A DNA stretch of 35,135 nt, taken from Psychrobacter sp. Its GTDB lineage: Bacteria; Pseudomonadota; Gammaproteobacteria; Pseudomonadales; Moraxellaceae. Under the pieces are notes generated by a model. It ran no database searches. It was not told the origin of the DNA and was given only the letters and a program-made list of their open reading frames with translations. Where the stretch lies: contig JAGLBE010000025.1 in assembly GCA_018260445.1 (NCBI GenBank), forward strand, positions 1 through 35,135. The letters run 5' to 3'. The translations under genes and the position numbers were made by a program. Positions 8,907 to 17,764 of the stretch are shown one piece after another (the first letter of the stretch is position 1; every line of letters starts with the position of its first letter).

Positions 8907-11567
8907 ATGAGCAACGCTGACCGACCTGAGCCAACCGATTCTTCTATCCTAAATAACCCCAACCATTACAACCCCAAAGCCTGTGAGGCGGCGCAACAAG
9001 CCAAGTGGGCAGCAGACAAGCGTTTTGAAGTCAGCAATGCCAAATCGGCAAAACCCTCTCGCTATATTCTCTCGATGTTCCCCTACCCTAGCGGCAAGCT
9101 GCACATGGGGCATGTGCGCAACTATACTATTCCTGATGTGTTAAGCCGCTACTATCGCCTAAAAGGCTTTGAGGTCATGCAGCCAATGGGATGGGACGCC
9201 TTTGGCCTGCCTGCCGAAAATGCCGCCATTGCCAACCAAACCCCGCCTGCCGAATGGACGTTTGCCAATATCGACAACATGCGGGGTCAATTAAAAAGAC
9301 TAGGACTGTCGATTGATTGGTCGCGTGAATTTGCCACCTGTACGCCAGAATATTACCGCTGGGAGCAATGGTTTTTTTTGCAACTGTACAAAAAAGGTTT
9401 GGTGTATAAAAAGCTAGCCACCGTAAATTGGGACCCCGTTGACAATACGGTGCTTGCCAATGAACAGGTGGTGGACGGCAAAGGGTGGCGCAGTGGTGCC
9501 CCTGTTGAAAAACGGGACATCCCCATGTATTACTTTAAAATTACCGATTATGCCGACGAATTATTGGACGATTTGGACAAGCTTGAGGGACAATGGCCCA
9601 GCGACGTGATTACCATGCAGCGCAATTGGATTGGCCGCTCGCAAGGCATGGAGGTACATTTTCCGTATAAAAATAGCGACGATATCAGCACGTTGGATGT
9701 GTTTACCACCCGCCCCGATACCTTGATGGGCGTCACTTATGTGGCAGTAGCCGCCGAGCACCGTTTGGCGAAATTGGCGAGTGAACAGAACCCCGACATT
9801 GCCGCATTTTGTGAGCAATGCAAACAGGGGTCAGTGGCCGAGGCCGACCTTGCCAAAGCCGACAAAATCGGGATGGACACCGGCTTAACCGTGACCCATC
9901 CGCTAACAGGTGCAGAAGTGCCGGTTTGGGTCGCCAACTATGTATTGATGAGCTATGGCTCGGGTGCCGTCATGGCGGTGCCTGCCCATGATGAGCGGGA
10001 CTTTGAATTTGCCAGTAAATACAACTTGCCGATTAAAAGGGTTATCGCCACCCCCGATGGCCATGAGGGAGCTTATAGCGAGCGAGGCACTTTGGTCAAT
10101 TCAGGTGAGTTTGATGGGCTTGATTTTGATGCCGCTTTTGCGGCGATGTTGGCCAAACTAGAGGCGCAAGAGTTAGCCACCCGTAAGATTCAATATCGTT
10201 TGCGTGATTGGGGCGTATCGCGCCAGCGCTATTGGGGCTGCCCTATTCCGATGATTAACTGCGAGTATTGCGGCAATGTGCCGGTTGCCGAGGAAGATTT
10301 GCCCATCAAGTTGCCCACCGATGTGGTGCCAGATGGGCGCGGCAATCCGCTTAAAAATATCCCCGAATTTGTCAATACCACTTGTCCCAAATGTGGTGGC
10401 CCCGCCGAGCGTGAAACCGATACCTTTGATACCTTTATGGAATCGAGCTGGTATTATGCCCGCTTTGTCAGCCCTAATGACGCCAGTCACATGGTCGATA
10501 AAACTGCCGCCGATAGATGGTTGCCGGTTGACCAATATGTGGGCGGTGTCGAGCATGCGGTAATGCATCTGCTTTACGCCCGTTTTTATCACAAATTGAT
10601 GCGCGATGAGGGCTTGGTATCGGGCGATGAACCCTTTAAAAACCTATTGACCCAAGGCATGGTATTGGCGGGTACCTTATACCGTGATAATGACGATGGC
10701 AGTAAAACCTATTATTTTGCCGAAGAGGTCACTATTAACCTTGATGAGCGCGGTCAGCCGATTGCTGCCGTTTTAAAAGCAGACGGGTTACCGGTGACAA
10801 TTGGCAAAATAGAGAAAATGTCGAAGTCCAAAAATAACGGCGTTGACCCACAACAGACCATTGACCAATATGGCGCGGATACAGTGCGTTTGTATACGCT
10901 ATTTGCTGCGCCTGCGGATCAAACCTTAGAGTGGTCGGATGACTCGCTAAAAGGGCCCTACAACTTTTTGAAAAAAGTCTGGCGGCAAACGCAAGACCAT
11001 TTACAATCTATGAACAATCAGGACGTTGCAACTTCAGTTAACATAGACAGCAGCAAACTGGACAAGGCCGCCAAAAACTTACGCCGCAAAACCCACGAAA
11101 CCATTGCCAAAATTGACCACGATTTAGGCACGCGCTTATCGCTCAATACCCCGGTATCAAGCCTCATGGAGCTGGGCAACGAGCTGGGTAGTTATATGGC
11201 TGGCATTACAGACAATACGCCATCAACAATAGCGGTACAGCATGAAGCCTTGGTGACGTTACTCACCTTGCTATCCACCTATGCGCCGCACATCTGTGAG
11301 CAACTGCTCGAACAGTTGGGCATTGACACGTTGACACTGACCTACCCTGTCTTAGATGACGCCGCTTTGCAGCTAGATACCATTACGATGGTGGTACAAG
11401 TGAATGGTAAGGTGCGGGGTAAGATGGACGTTCCCCCCGATAGCGATGCCGAGAGCCTAAAAGCGCAAGCCAAAGCGATTGACAGTGTGGCGAAGTTTTT
11501 AACCGGTGCGATTAAAAAAGAGATTGTGGTGCCAAATAAACTGGTGAACATTGTGGTGGTGGGATAG
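8907..11567 (+). CDS. leuS: Leucyl-tRNA synthetase
   Basis: Charges tRNA-Leu with leucine in the cytosol. The class I signature HMGH is at residues 66-69 within PSGKLHMGHVRNYT, and KMSKS at 637-641. Between them is the large CP1 editing insertion (for example TTRPDTLMGVTYVAVA) and a Cys-rich pair of knuckles, CEYC and CPKC. The C-terminal anticodon-binding and Leu-specific domains complete the protein. Length is 886, slightly over E. coli (860) because of an N-terminal extension. The ATG at 8907 (MSNADRPEP) is preferred to the upstream in-frame TTG at 8892; the ribosome site is weak. The stop codon abuts the lptE start, so leuS and lptE are translationally linked. Confidence 0.97.
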   Translation: MSNADRPEPTDSSILNNPNHYNPKACEAAQQAKWAADKRFEVSNAKSAKPSRYILSMFPYPSGKLHMGHVRNYTIPDVLSRYYRLKGFEVMQPMGWDAFGLPAENAAIANQTPPAEWTFANIDNMRGQLKRLGLSIDWSREFATCTPEYYRWEQWFFLQLYKKGLVYKKLATVNWDPVDNTVLANEQVVDGKGWRSGAPVEKRDIPMYYFKITDYADELLDDLDKLEGQWPSDVITMQRNWIGRSQGMEVHFPYKNSDDISTLDVFTTRPDTLMGVTYVAVAAEHRLAKLASEQNPDIAAFCEQCKQGSVAEADLAKADKIGMDTGLTVTHPLTGAEVPVWVANYVLMSYGSGAVMAVPAHDERDFEFASKYNLPIKRVIATPDGHEGAYSERGTLVNSGEFDGLDFDAAFAAMLAKLEAQELATRKIQYRLRDWGVSRQRYWGCPIPMINCEYCGNVPVAEEDLPIKLPTDVVPDGRGNPLKNIPEFVNTTCPKCGGPAERETDTFDTFMESSWYYARFVSPNDASHMVDKTAADRWLPVDQYVGGVEHAVMHLLYARFYHKLMRDEGLVSGDEPFKNLLTQGMVLAGTLYRDNDDGSKTYYFAEEVTINLDERGQPIAAVLKADGLPVTIGKIEKMSKSKNNGVDPQQTIDQYGADTVRLYTLFAAPADQTLEWSDDSLKGPYNFLKKVWRQTQDHLQSMNNQDVATSVNIDSSKLDKAAKNLRRKTHETIAKIDHDLGTRLSLNTPVSSLMELGNELGSYMAGITDNTPSTIAVQHEALVTLLTLLSTYAPHICEQLLEQLGIDTLTLTYPVLDDAALQLDTITMVVQVNGKVRGKMDVPPDSDAESLKAQAKAIDSVAKFLTGAIKKEIVVPNKLVNIVVVG

Positions 11568-12197
11568 ATGGTTAAACATGCTAGGCTTAAAGGGGCGATG
11601 CGAAACGGCAGGCAAAACGCCAGGCAAAACACCAAAGCGGTTGTTTTATGCTTAGCAATAGGGATAACGCCGCCAATGCTACTTAGCGGCTGCGGCTTTC
11701 ATTTGCGTGGTCTTGACACTCCCATGACGTATGCAGTGGGCAGCACGGTATTAAGACTTGACGAAGATGCAACCAGTTTTCCGTTAAAGCAGCCCTTGCG
11801 AACTAAGCTCAATGCCGTGGGCGTCAAGGTGGTCGACGATATAGGGCGACAGATTAACCTATCGAGCGACCTATATACTGCCGCTATCCAAATCGATAAT
11901 GTACGTTTTAAGCGGTATGAATTGGTGGGCGTATTGACCGAGGTGCGCTTGGTATTAACCGCAGATGTGACCTATCAAACCTTACGCAATAGCGATGGCA
12001 AAACCGGCAACCCTATTCGGGTGACCAACCCTATTCAGGTTGAAAAAAGCTACCAGTTTAACGAGGCCTCGGTGAGTGTAGAGGATCAACAAGGCGAGCA
12101 AGTGCGGGATTGGCTGTATGAGAGTTTGGCACAGCGTATTACGGATCAATATGTGGCACTGAGTTTGCCAAGAGTGTCACCTGATGCCGATTTTTAG
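11568..12197 (+). CDS. lptE: LPS-assembly lipoprotein LptE
   Basis: Outer-membrane lipoprotein that plugs and assembles the LptD translocon for lipopolysaccharide insertion. A lipobox LLSGC places the lipidated Cys at residue 42, after a hydrophobic stretch (about 24-39); CGFHLRG right after the Cys is characteristic of LptE. Length is 209. The start at 11568 is directly after the leuS stop and gives a rather long basic n-region; the ATG at 11598 would give a more usual signal peptide, but its nearest purine run (AAAGGGG) is too close, so both remain possible. The order leuS-lptE-holA is conserved in gammaproteobacteria, which supports the call. Confidence 0.88.
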   Translation: MVKHARLKGAMRNGRQNARQNTKAVVLCLAIGITPPMLLSGCGFHLRGLDTPMTYAVGSTVLRLDEDATSFPLKQPLRTKLNAVGVKVVDDIGRQINLSSDLYTAAIQIDNVRFKRYELVGVLTEVRLVLTADVTYQTLRNSDGKTGNPIRVTNPIQVEKSYQFNEASVSVEDQQGEQVRDWLYESLAQRITDQYVALSLPRVSPDADF

Positions 12198-12296
12198 CCT
12201 TTTTGACCTAATTTTTTACCTAGCTTGCTGCGATTGTTGCTCACTCACTTATGACTGCAGCCAATGTCCTATCACTAATCAACGCCTGCTTACACT

Positions 12297-13433
12297 ATGC
12301 AAGATACTTTTTTAAACTACTATCCTAAATTGATGCAAACCGAGGCCACCGCTCACCCTGGTTTAAGCCTAAACGGGTTGTGGTTGGCGCATGGCGATGA
12401 ACCATTGCTGCATCAATGGCTCATCGATGCGATGCGTATCCAATGGCGGGCGCAGCATTTAGCCATCCAGCGGGTAGATCTGGTATCGGTCAAATCATGG
12501 CATGACGTGTTGGGCGAGCTCAATAGTTTGTCGCTGTTTAATGAGGCCACAGCGGTGATTATAACCGGCAATCATAAACCCGATAAATACGTGCAAACCG
12601 AGCTTGAGCGCTTTGCTATGGACGTCAACGTCAGCGGCGACAATCAAAACTGTGTGTTGTGGCTAACCGCCAAGGTGGATAAACGCGCGCAAACCAGTAA
12701 GTGGTACACCCCGTTTGCCAAGTATGGTCAAGTGATTGACTGCAACCTCTATAACGAAAATCAGCGCCAGCAATTGCTGACGATTCATGCCCGCCGTTTT
12801 GGGCTTGCGTTAACCGCTGAGGCATGGCAATTTTTGATGCTGCAAACCGAGCATCATCTGCTGAGCGCCTATCAAGCGTTGTGGCGATTGTCTTATCTGT
12901 TGACCCCTAGCTTGTATACACAAGCGGAGGTGACAAGCATTGCATCTGGGTCAGGGGCAGCAACATCAACCACGCCGACCCTACCAGCCGAGCCAACCAA
13001 ACCGACACAACTTACCCCTGTGAGTGTTGACGTAGAGGCTTTGCAACAGGCTTTGGTCAGTGCAGCGCAATATAGTGTGTTTGATTTGTCCGATGCGATG
13101 CTGGCAGGAGACGCCGCCAAAGTGGTTCGGATTATTGAGCAGTTACGCTCAACCAACGAGCCGATGCCGCTGGTGCTTTGGGCGTTAAGTAAAGATATGC
13201 GGCTGATTATGCAGCTCATGGACGGCCAAGATGCGCAAAGTTTGGGAATTTGGTCGAGCAAGCAAGCGGTGTATCAAGCGGCATGTTGGCGGCAATCCCT
13301 ACAAAGTATCCACGATTGGCCTGATATTATTTATGAGTGCGACAAAGCGGTGAAAGGGGTTATCCGCCAACCTGCTTGGGAGCTTATTTTACAAGCGGCT
13401 TTGCGAGTGGCAGGGCTGCGCTTGTTTGCATAA
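12297..13433 (+). CDS. holA: DNA polymerase III delta subunit
   Basis: The clamp-loader subunit that opens the beta sliding clamp. The 378-residue protein follows leuS-lptE, as holA does in many gammaproteobacteria. Features are the N-terminal GLWLAHGDEPLLHQWLIDA strand/helix, VWLTAKVDKRAQTSKWY, and the C-terminal collar region with PLVLWALSKDMRLIMQL. It is longer than E. coli HolA (343) mainly because of a Ser/Thr/Pro-rich linker at about residues 217-242 (12945-13020) between the AAA-like part and the collar. The ATG at 12297 has no clear ribosome site. The call rests on context plus similarity in these blocks. Confidence 0.88.
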   Translation: MQDTFLNYYPKLMQTEATAHPGLSLNGLWLAHGDEPLLHQWLIDAMRIQWRAQHLAIQRVDLVSVKSWHDVLGELNSLSLFNEATAVIITGNHKPDKYVQTELERFAMDVNVSGDNQNCVLWLTAKVDKRAQTSKWYTPFAKYGQVIDCNLYNENQRQQLLTIHARRFGLALTAEAWQFLMLQTEHHLLSAYQALWRLSYLLTPSLYTQAEVTSIASGSGAATSTTPTLPAEPTKPTQLTPVSVDVEALQQALVSAAQYSVFDLSDAMLAGDAAKVVRIIEQLRSTNEPMPLVLWALSKDMRLIMQLMDGQDAQSLGIWSSKQAVYQAACWRQSLQSIHDWPDIIYECDKAVKGVIRQPAWELILQAALRVAGLRLFA

Positions 13434-13454
13434 ATTCAAACTATCCTGTTTATT

Positions 13455-13526
13455 AAAGCTCTCAATATTCTTAATATTCTTAATGCTATCAATGCTATCA
13501 ATGCTATCAACGTTATCAAAGCTATT
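13455..13526 (+). repeat. Nine-base tandem repeat array upstream of macA (8 units)
   Basis: Eight contiguous 9-base units: AAAGCTCTC, AATATTCTT x2, AATGCTATC x3, AACGTTATC and AAAGCTATT. The three central copies are identical. The array fills most of the 105-base gap between the holA stop (13433) and the macA start (13539) and ends 12 bases before the macA ATG, so copy-number change would alter the macA leader or promoter spacing. Confidence 0.92.
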
Positions 13527-13538
13527 TGGACAATACCA

Positions 13539-14936
13539 ATGACCACACCAACCTCTAAAAAACACCGTAAAAAATGGCTTAAATGGGCCGTTATTGCGCT
13601 CGTGATAGCGGCGTTAGGCTGGTGGCTATATAACAAATTTAAACCTAGCGACAAGCCGCCGAATTACATTACTGCAGTGGCTTCTCTTGGCGATATCGAA
13701 AATAACGTGATGGCATCAGGCAAGGTAAAAGCCATCAATACAGTGGAGGTTGGGGCGCAGGTGTCAGGTGAGGTGACCAAGTTGTTTGTCGATGTGGGGG
13801 CGGTGGTCAAGCAGGGCGATTTAATTGCCCAAATCGACCAAGTGTCGCAAAAAAACAATTTGTCCAATCAACAAGCGACGTTGCAGCAAGGCAAAGCGGG
13901 TTTGCAAAGCGCCAAAGCGGACTATTTGAGCCGTCAAGCCAGCCTAGAGAGTGCCTATGCCGACCTAGCCAGCCGTCAAGCCGAGCTGAAACAAGCCCAA
14001 GCAGATTTGGCACGCTTGCAACCTTTAGTGGCGATGCAAGCCATCAGCCAGCAGGAGCTGGACGTGGCGCAAACCAAAGTCGCCACAGTAGCCGCCAGTG
14101 TGACCAATGCCAAAGCTGCGATAAAAACGGCGCAGGCGGGTATGATGTCGGCGCAGGCAACTATCGTCAGCAATCAAGCCGACCTACAAAAAGCGCAAAC
14201 GAATCTGGATACGGCCAATACCGATTTGGGCTATACCACCATTCGAGCGCCCATTGCTGGCACGGTGGTATCGGTAGTGACCGAGCAGGGTACAACGGTC
14301 AATGCCAATCAATCAGCCCCAACTATTGTGACGCTGGCGGACTTATCCACGGTACGCATCAATGCCCAAATATCCGAGGCCGATGTTATTAATGTCAAAG
14401 CGGGTATGCCCGTCTACTTTAATATGATTGGTAATCCGGATGAAAAATACACGGGGGTATTAACCGCTATCGAGCCTGCCCCCGAACAAATTAGCAACAC
14501 CAGCTCCACCGATTCGGCAATTTATTATGTGGGTTATGTCGAAGTGCCCAATCCAGAGCAGCAGTTTCGTATTGATATGACCGCGCAAGTGTTTATTGTG
14601 ATGAATCAGGCCAAAAATGTGTTATTGGTGCCGTCGGCCGCCGTTAAAAAAGGGTCGACTATGTTGGGAGCGGGAGCAAATAGTGGTGGTACGGATGCTA
14701 CAAAAGACTTAAAGCCTATCCCTAAAGCTACTGCCGCTAAACCTATTCCTAATGGCACCTATGTGCGTGTTTTAAACAGCGATGGTACGGTGGATAATCG
14801 CTCTGTCAAAGTAGGCATTGATAATCGAGTCAATGCGCAGATTTTAGAGGGCATTGCGGCAGGCGACACCGTGATTATTAGTGAAGATTCGGGCGAGTCA
14901 AAGCAAGGCGGAAGCGGTCGACCACCGAGGCTTTAG
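13539..14936 (+). CDS. macA: MacA-type periplasmic membrane fusion protein
   Basis: The adaptor that links a MacB ABC transporter to an outer-membrane TolC-type channel. A basic N-terminus and one membrane helix (about residues 14-30) anchor it to the inner membrane. The lipoyl halves follow (ASGKVKAINTVEVGAQVSGEV and the matching half at GYTTIRAPIAGTVVSV), with a long alpha-helical hairpin rich in Gln/Ala between them (about 105-225), then beta-barrel and membrane-proximal domains. Length is 465; E. coli MacA is 371, the difference being partly a Gly/Lys/Pro-rich segment near 378-405. The cargo cannot be told from sequence: macrolides, toxins, peptides and lipids are known for the family. 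Confidence 0.85.
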   Translation: MTTPTSKKHRKKWLKWAVIALVIAALGWWLYNKFKPSDKPPNYITAVASLGDIENNVMASGKVKAINTVEVGAQVSGEVTKLFVDVGAVVKQGDLIAQIDQVSQKNNLSNQQATLQQGKAGLQSAKADYLSRQASLESAYADLASRQAELKQAQADLARLQPLVAMQAISQQELDVAQTKVATVAASVTNAKAAIKTAQAGMMSAQATIVSNQADLQKAQTNLDTANTDLGYTTIRAPIAGTVVSVVTEQGTTVNANQSAPTIVTLADLSTVRINAQISEADVINVKAGMPVYFNMIGNPDEKYTGVLTAIEPAPEQISNTSSTDSAIYYVGYVEVPNPEQQFRIDMTAQVFIVMNQAKNVLLVPSAAVKKGSTMLGAGANSGGTDATKDLKPIPKATAAKPIPNGTYVRVLNSDGTVDNRSVKVGIDNRVNAQILEGIAAGDTVIISEDSGESKQGGSGRPPRL

Positions 14937-15073
14937 ATATAGGACTTACGTACAAGTAGATAGTATGGCAACTGGTTATCACTAACCTATCAAAATACAC
15001 TGTAGGCCATATATTAGGGTAGGTTGCGAAATAAGACCCAACATGCTGCCACATCACCAACTGAAGATTCACT

Positions 15074-17107
15074 ATGCCAATACCGCAGTCGTCCAACGAC
15101 AATCCAATAGCAACGTCTTCTGCCCCTATCATCCAAATAACGGGCATCAACCGTGTTTTTGCGGCGGGCGAGCAAACCATTCAAGTGCTGCACGACATCA
15201 ACCTGACCATCTATCAAGGGGAGATGGTTGCCATTATTGGGCAATCGGGCTCCGGCAAATCGACGCTAATGAACATTCTTGGTTGTTTAGACCAAGCCAG
15301 TAGCGGCGAATACCTGATTTTTGGTACCTCTGTTAAACAGCTCGCAGCGGACGAATTGGCCAAGCTGCGCCGTGAGCATTTTGGTTTTATCTTCCAGCGC
15401 TACCATTTGCTGGGCGACATTAGCGCCCGAGACAATGTTGCCGTTCCTGCTGTTTATGCGGGTATGACCAATGCGGTGCGCAACCAACGTGCCGACAAAC
15501 TGTTGCGTGATTTAGGCTTGGGCGATAAAGCCGACAACCGACCCAACCAGCTTTCAGGAGGTCAGCAGCAGCGGGTGTCAATAGCCCGTGCCTTGATGAA
15601 TGGCGGCGATATCATCCTTGCAGATGAGCCTACCGGGGCACTCGACAGCAAATCTGGCGACGATGTCATGCACATTTTACAAGACCTCAACCGCCAAGGC
15701 CATACCGTGATTATGGTTACCCATGATGCCAGCATCGCTAAGCAAGCACAGCGGGTGATTGAGCTAAAAGATGGCAGAGTGATTGCCGACTATCAAAACG
15801 AGACAAATCAGTCGACAACGGTTATCAATAAGGATTCCAATAAGGATTTAGATCTAAATAACCATGATTCATTTTCGAAAAAAAGTGCGCTTGGCTCTTT
15901 TTTTGACCGTTTGGTCGAAGCCTTTAAGATGTCAATTTTGGCGATGCGGGCGCACAAAATGCGCACCTTGCTCACCATGCTCGGTATTATTATCGGTATC
16001 GCCTCGGTGGTGTCGATTGTGGGGCTTGGGCAAGGCTCGCAGCAGCAAATTTTAGCCAATATCAGCGCCCTTGGCACCAACACCATCACCGTTATCGACG
16101 GCTACCCGTATGGCGACCCGAGACGCCGCTATAACGATGATAGTTTAACCCCAGAGGATGCCGATGCCGTAGCCGCCCAGCCCTACATCATTAGCGTCAG
16201 CCCGCAGCTGGATACCAATGCCAGTGTGCGGTACCGCAATATAGAGGAGGCGTCGAGCATTAGCGGCGTGGGCAAAGACTATTTGCACGTCACCGGCGAA
16301 ACCTTGGCAATGGGTCAAGGCTTCGAGGCGCAAAGCATTGAGCGCCGTGTACAAGATATCATCATTAATCAGGATGCCAAAGAGACGTTTTTTGCTGATA
16401 TTGATAACCCTATTGGCGAGGTCATGCTCATTGGTAGCGTGCCGGGACGGGTGATTGGCGTGCTTGAACCCAATGACAATACTTTTAGTCGCGCAAGCGA
16501 CACCCCGACTTTATACATGCCCTATACCACCATGATGTCGCGCATTCAGGGTACGGCGCATATCGAGCGTTTTGTGGCGCTCATTAACGATGATATCTCG
16601 TCAAGCGCTGCTGAATCTGCCATCTCTGAGTTGATGATGAGTCGTCACGGTACCGATGATTTTCGGATACAAAACTCAGACTCGATTCGGCAAACGATAG
16701 AGTCCACCACCACCACGATGACGCTGCTCATCTCCTCTATCGCTATTATCTCACTCGTGGTCGGTGGTATTGGGGTCATGAATATCATGTTGGTATCGGT
16801 GTCCGAACGCACCAATGAGATTGGCGTACGCATGGCAGTAGGTGCCCGCCAAAGCGACATCATGCAACAGTTTTTAATTGAGGCGGTGTTGGTTTGCGTG
16901 TTAGGTGGTGGCTTAGGGGTGCTGATGGCGTTTATGATTGGTGAGGGCATCAATAGCATAGGCTCTGATAACTTTAAGGTGATTTACTCCCCCACTTCGA
17001 TTATTGCGGCGTTTGTTTGCTCCACACTCATCGGCGTGGTATTTGGCTTCTTGCCGGCTCGTAATGCGGCGCGGCTTAATCCAGTAGATGCGCTAGCTCG
17101 AGATTGA
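15074..17107 (+). CDS. macB: MacB-type ABC transporter, fused ATPase and permease
   Basis: Inner-membrane mechanotransmission ABC transporter that works with MacA. The N-terminal ATPase has Walker A GQSGSGKST (56-64), signature LSGGQQQR (160-167), Walker B ILADEP (181-186) and the H-loop VTHD. A linker of about 50 residues rich in Asn/Asp leads to the first membrane helix near 290, the large periplasmic domain, and three C-terminal helices of the FtsX type (SIAIISLVVGGIGVMNIML and onward). Length of 677 is close to E. coli MacB (648). GAAG about seven bases before the ATG supports the start. It lies 137 bases after macA; no TolC gene is in the window. Confidence 0.9.
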   Translation: MPIPQSSNDNPIATSSAPIIQITGINRVFAAGEQTIQVLHDINLTIYQGEMVAIIGQSGSGKSTLMNILGCLDQASSGEYLIFGTSVKQLAADELAKLRREHFGFIFQRYHLLGDISARDNVAVPAVYAGMTNAVRNQRADKLLRDLGLGDKADNRPNQLSGGQQQRVSIARALMNGGDIILADEPTGALDSKSGDDVMHILQDLNRQGHTVIMVTHDASIAKQAQRVIELKDGRVIADYQNETNQSTTVINKDSNKDLDLNNHDSFSKKSALGSFFDRLVEAFKMSILAMRAHKMRTLLTMLGIIIGIASVVSIVGLGQGSQQQILANISALGTNTITVIDGYPYGDPRRRYNDDSLTPEDADAVAAQPYIISVSPQLDTNASVRYRNIEEASSISGVGKDYLHVTGETLAMGQGFEAQSIERRVQDIIINQDAKETFFADIDNPIGEVMLIGSVPGRVIGVLEPNDNTFSRASDTPTLYMPYTTMMSRIQGTAHIERFVALINDDISSSAAESAISELMMSRHGTDDFRIQNSDSIRQTIESTTTTMTLLISSIAIISLVVGGIGVMNIMLVSVSERTNEIGVRMAVGARQSDIMQQFLIEAVLVCVLGGGLGVLMAFMIGEGINSIGSDNFKVIYSPTSIIAAFVCSTLIGVVFGFLPARNAARLNPVDALARD

Positions 17108-17144
17108 TTGTTATCAGGCATCTGATGGGAGAATCACTCGAAGG

Positions 17145-17172
17145 TAGGGTTCTGACCCTCTAGTTTGTTTGG
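17145..17172 (+). terminator. Possible weak terminator after macB
   Basis: AGGGT-TCTG-ACCCT (17146-17159) is a short hairpin followed by the T-rich CTAGTTTGTTT. The stem is only five base pairs, so this is tentative. Confidence 0.25.
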
Positions 17173-17219
17173 TTAAACACCGTTTAAACCCTAACGTCTG
17201 ATAAAAAAGGAATTTTTGG

Positions 17220-17247
17220 TTGCATTATTCATTATGATGCGTATAAT
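17220..17247 (+). promoter_or_regulatory. Candidate promoter of the tRNA-Lys transcript
   Basis: TTGCAT (17220-17225) and a perfect TATAAT (17242-17247) are separated by 16 bases, about 155 bases ahead of the first tRNA. The -35 is weak (three of six), but the -10 is the best in the region. Confidence 0.5.
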
Positions 17248-17267
17248 GTGCTCTCACGTTAAGGGTT

Positions 17268-17358
17268 ACAGCAAATCCTTGCTGTGATTTTAACTTGCGA
17301 AGCTAAAAAAGCTGTGCTTTTTTTATATGCTTCCATAAAATCCCCTCTAAGGGATTTT
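17268..17358 (+). other. Series of three hairpins in the tRNA-Lys leader
   Basis: ACAGCAA-ATCC-TTGCTGT (17268-17285), AAAAAAGC-TGT-GCTTTTTT (17305-17323) and AAAATCCC-CTCTAA-GGGATTTT (17337-17358) follow one another. The first and third are each followed by TTTTAACTTGCGA. The second resembles an intrinsic terminator by itself. Together they may form an attenuating or processing leader; the function is inference. Confidence 0.55.
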
Positions 17359-17365
17359 AACTTGC

Positions 17366-17399
17366 GAGACTAAAATCGTATACGATTTTTTAACGTCTC
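17366..17399 (+). other. Hairpin immediately 5' of tRNA-Lys copy 1
   Basis: GAGAC (17366-17370) pairs with GTCTC (17395-17399) as an outer stem, and AAAATCG-TATA-CGATTTT (17372-17389) forms a perfect inner stem. It ends three bases before the tRNA and recurs identically at 17557-17590 before copy 2, which suggests a processing signal or a conserved leader module. Confidence 0.6.
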
Positions 17400-17402
17400 T
17401 CA

Positions 17403-17478
17403 GGGCCGATAGCTCAGTTGGTAGAGCACTGGACTTTTAATCCATTGGTCCCGCGTTCGAGTCGCGGTCGGCCCACCA
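17403..17478 (+). tRNA. tRNA-Lys (anticodon UUU), copy 1
   Basis: A 76-base cloverleaf with encoded CCA. The acceptor stem pairs GGGCCGA with TCGGCCC; the D arm is AGCTCAGTTGGTAGAGC; the anticodon loop CTTTTAA carries TTT; the T arm holds GTTCGAGTC. It reads AAA and AAG lysine codons. It is identical to copy 2. Confidence 0.98.
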
Positions 17479-17556
17479 TATTTGTTATAGCGTCGTCAAT
17501 ATGACGACAAGTTTTATGTACTTCCTGAATTTTTCCTTGAAGAAAAACTCTCTTGC

Positions 17557-17590
17557 GAGACTAAAATCGTATACGATTTTTTAACGTCTC
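17557..17590 (+). other. Hairpin immediately 5' of tRNA-Lys copy 2
   Basis: Same structure as at 17366-17399: outer stem GAGAC/GTCTC and inner stem AAAATCG-TATA-CGATTTT, ending three bases before the second tRNA. Confidence 0.6.
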
Positions 17591-17593
17591 TCA

Positions 17594-17669
17594 GGGCCGA
17601 TAGCTCAGTTGGTAGAGCACTGGACTTTTAATCCATTGGTCCCGCGTTCGAGTCGCGGTCGGCCCACCA
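17594..17669 (+). tRNA. tRNA-Lys (anticodon UUU), copy 2
   Basis: Identical 76-base tRNA-Lys(UUU) with encoded CCA. It lies 115 bases after copy 1 on the same strand, probably in one transcript that ends at the terminator at 17677-17715. Confidence 0.98.
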
Positions 17670-17676
17670 TATACCC

Positions 17677-17715
17677 AAAACCCCGATAACCTTTACTAGG
17701 TGTCGGGGTTTTTCT
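17677..17715 (+). terminator. Intrinsic terminator of the tRNA-Lys transcript
   Basis: AAAACCCCGA and TCGGGGTTTT form the main stem, with ACC/GGT pairing further in around TTTACTA, and a run of five T follows. On the minus strand the stem also ends in TTTT, so it may serve the convergent MBL gene too. Confidence 0.85.
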
Positions 17716-17764
17716 TTGTCTAGCAATTTTGTTTATCACTATTTATTAGGGCGTACCTAATTTA

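Larger units (their letters stand above)
17361..17672 (+). repeat. 121-bp direct duplication carrying tRNA-Lys and its hairpin leader
   Basis: Positions 17361-17481 and 17552-17672 appear identical, offset by 191 bases, and each contains CTTGCGA, the palindromic hairpin, the tRNA and CCATAT. The 70 bases between contain a hairpin GTCGTC-AATAT-GACGAC (17492-17508). Identity over the whole unit, not just the tRNA, points to recent duplication or gene conversion. Confidence 0.92.

Noticed and set aside
13436-13654. 72-codon minus-strand open frame with Ile/Ala/Leu repeats
   Set aside because: It is the reverse reading of the nine-base repeat array and the macA start; no independent support.
13539-17107. 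macAB as an antibiotic-resistance island
   Set aside because: There are no mobile elements, base usage looks like the neighbours, and MacAB pumps are common core genes with varied cargo.
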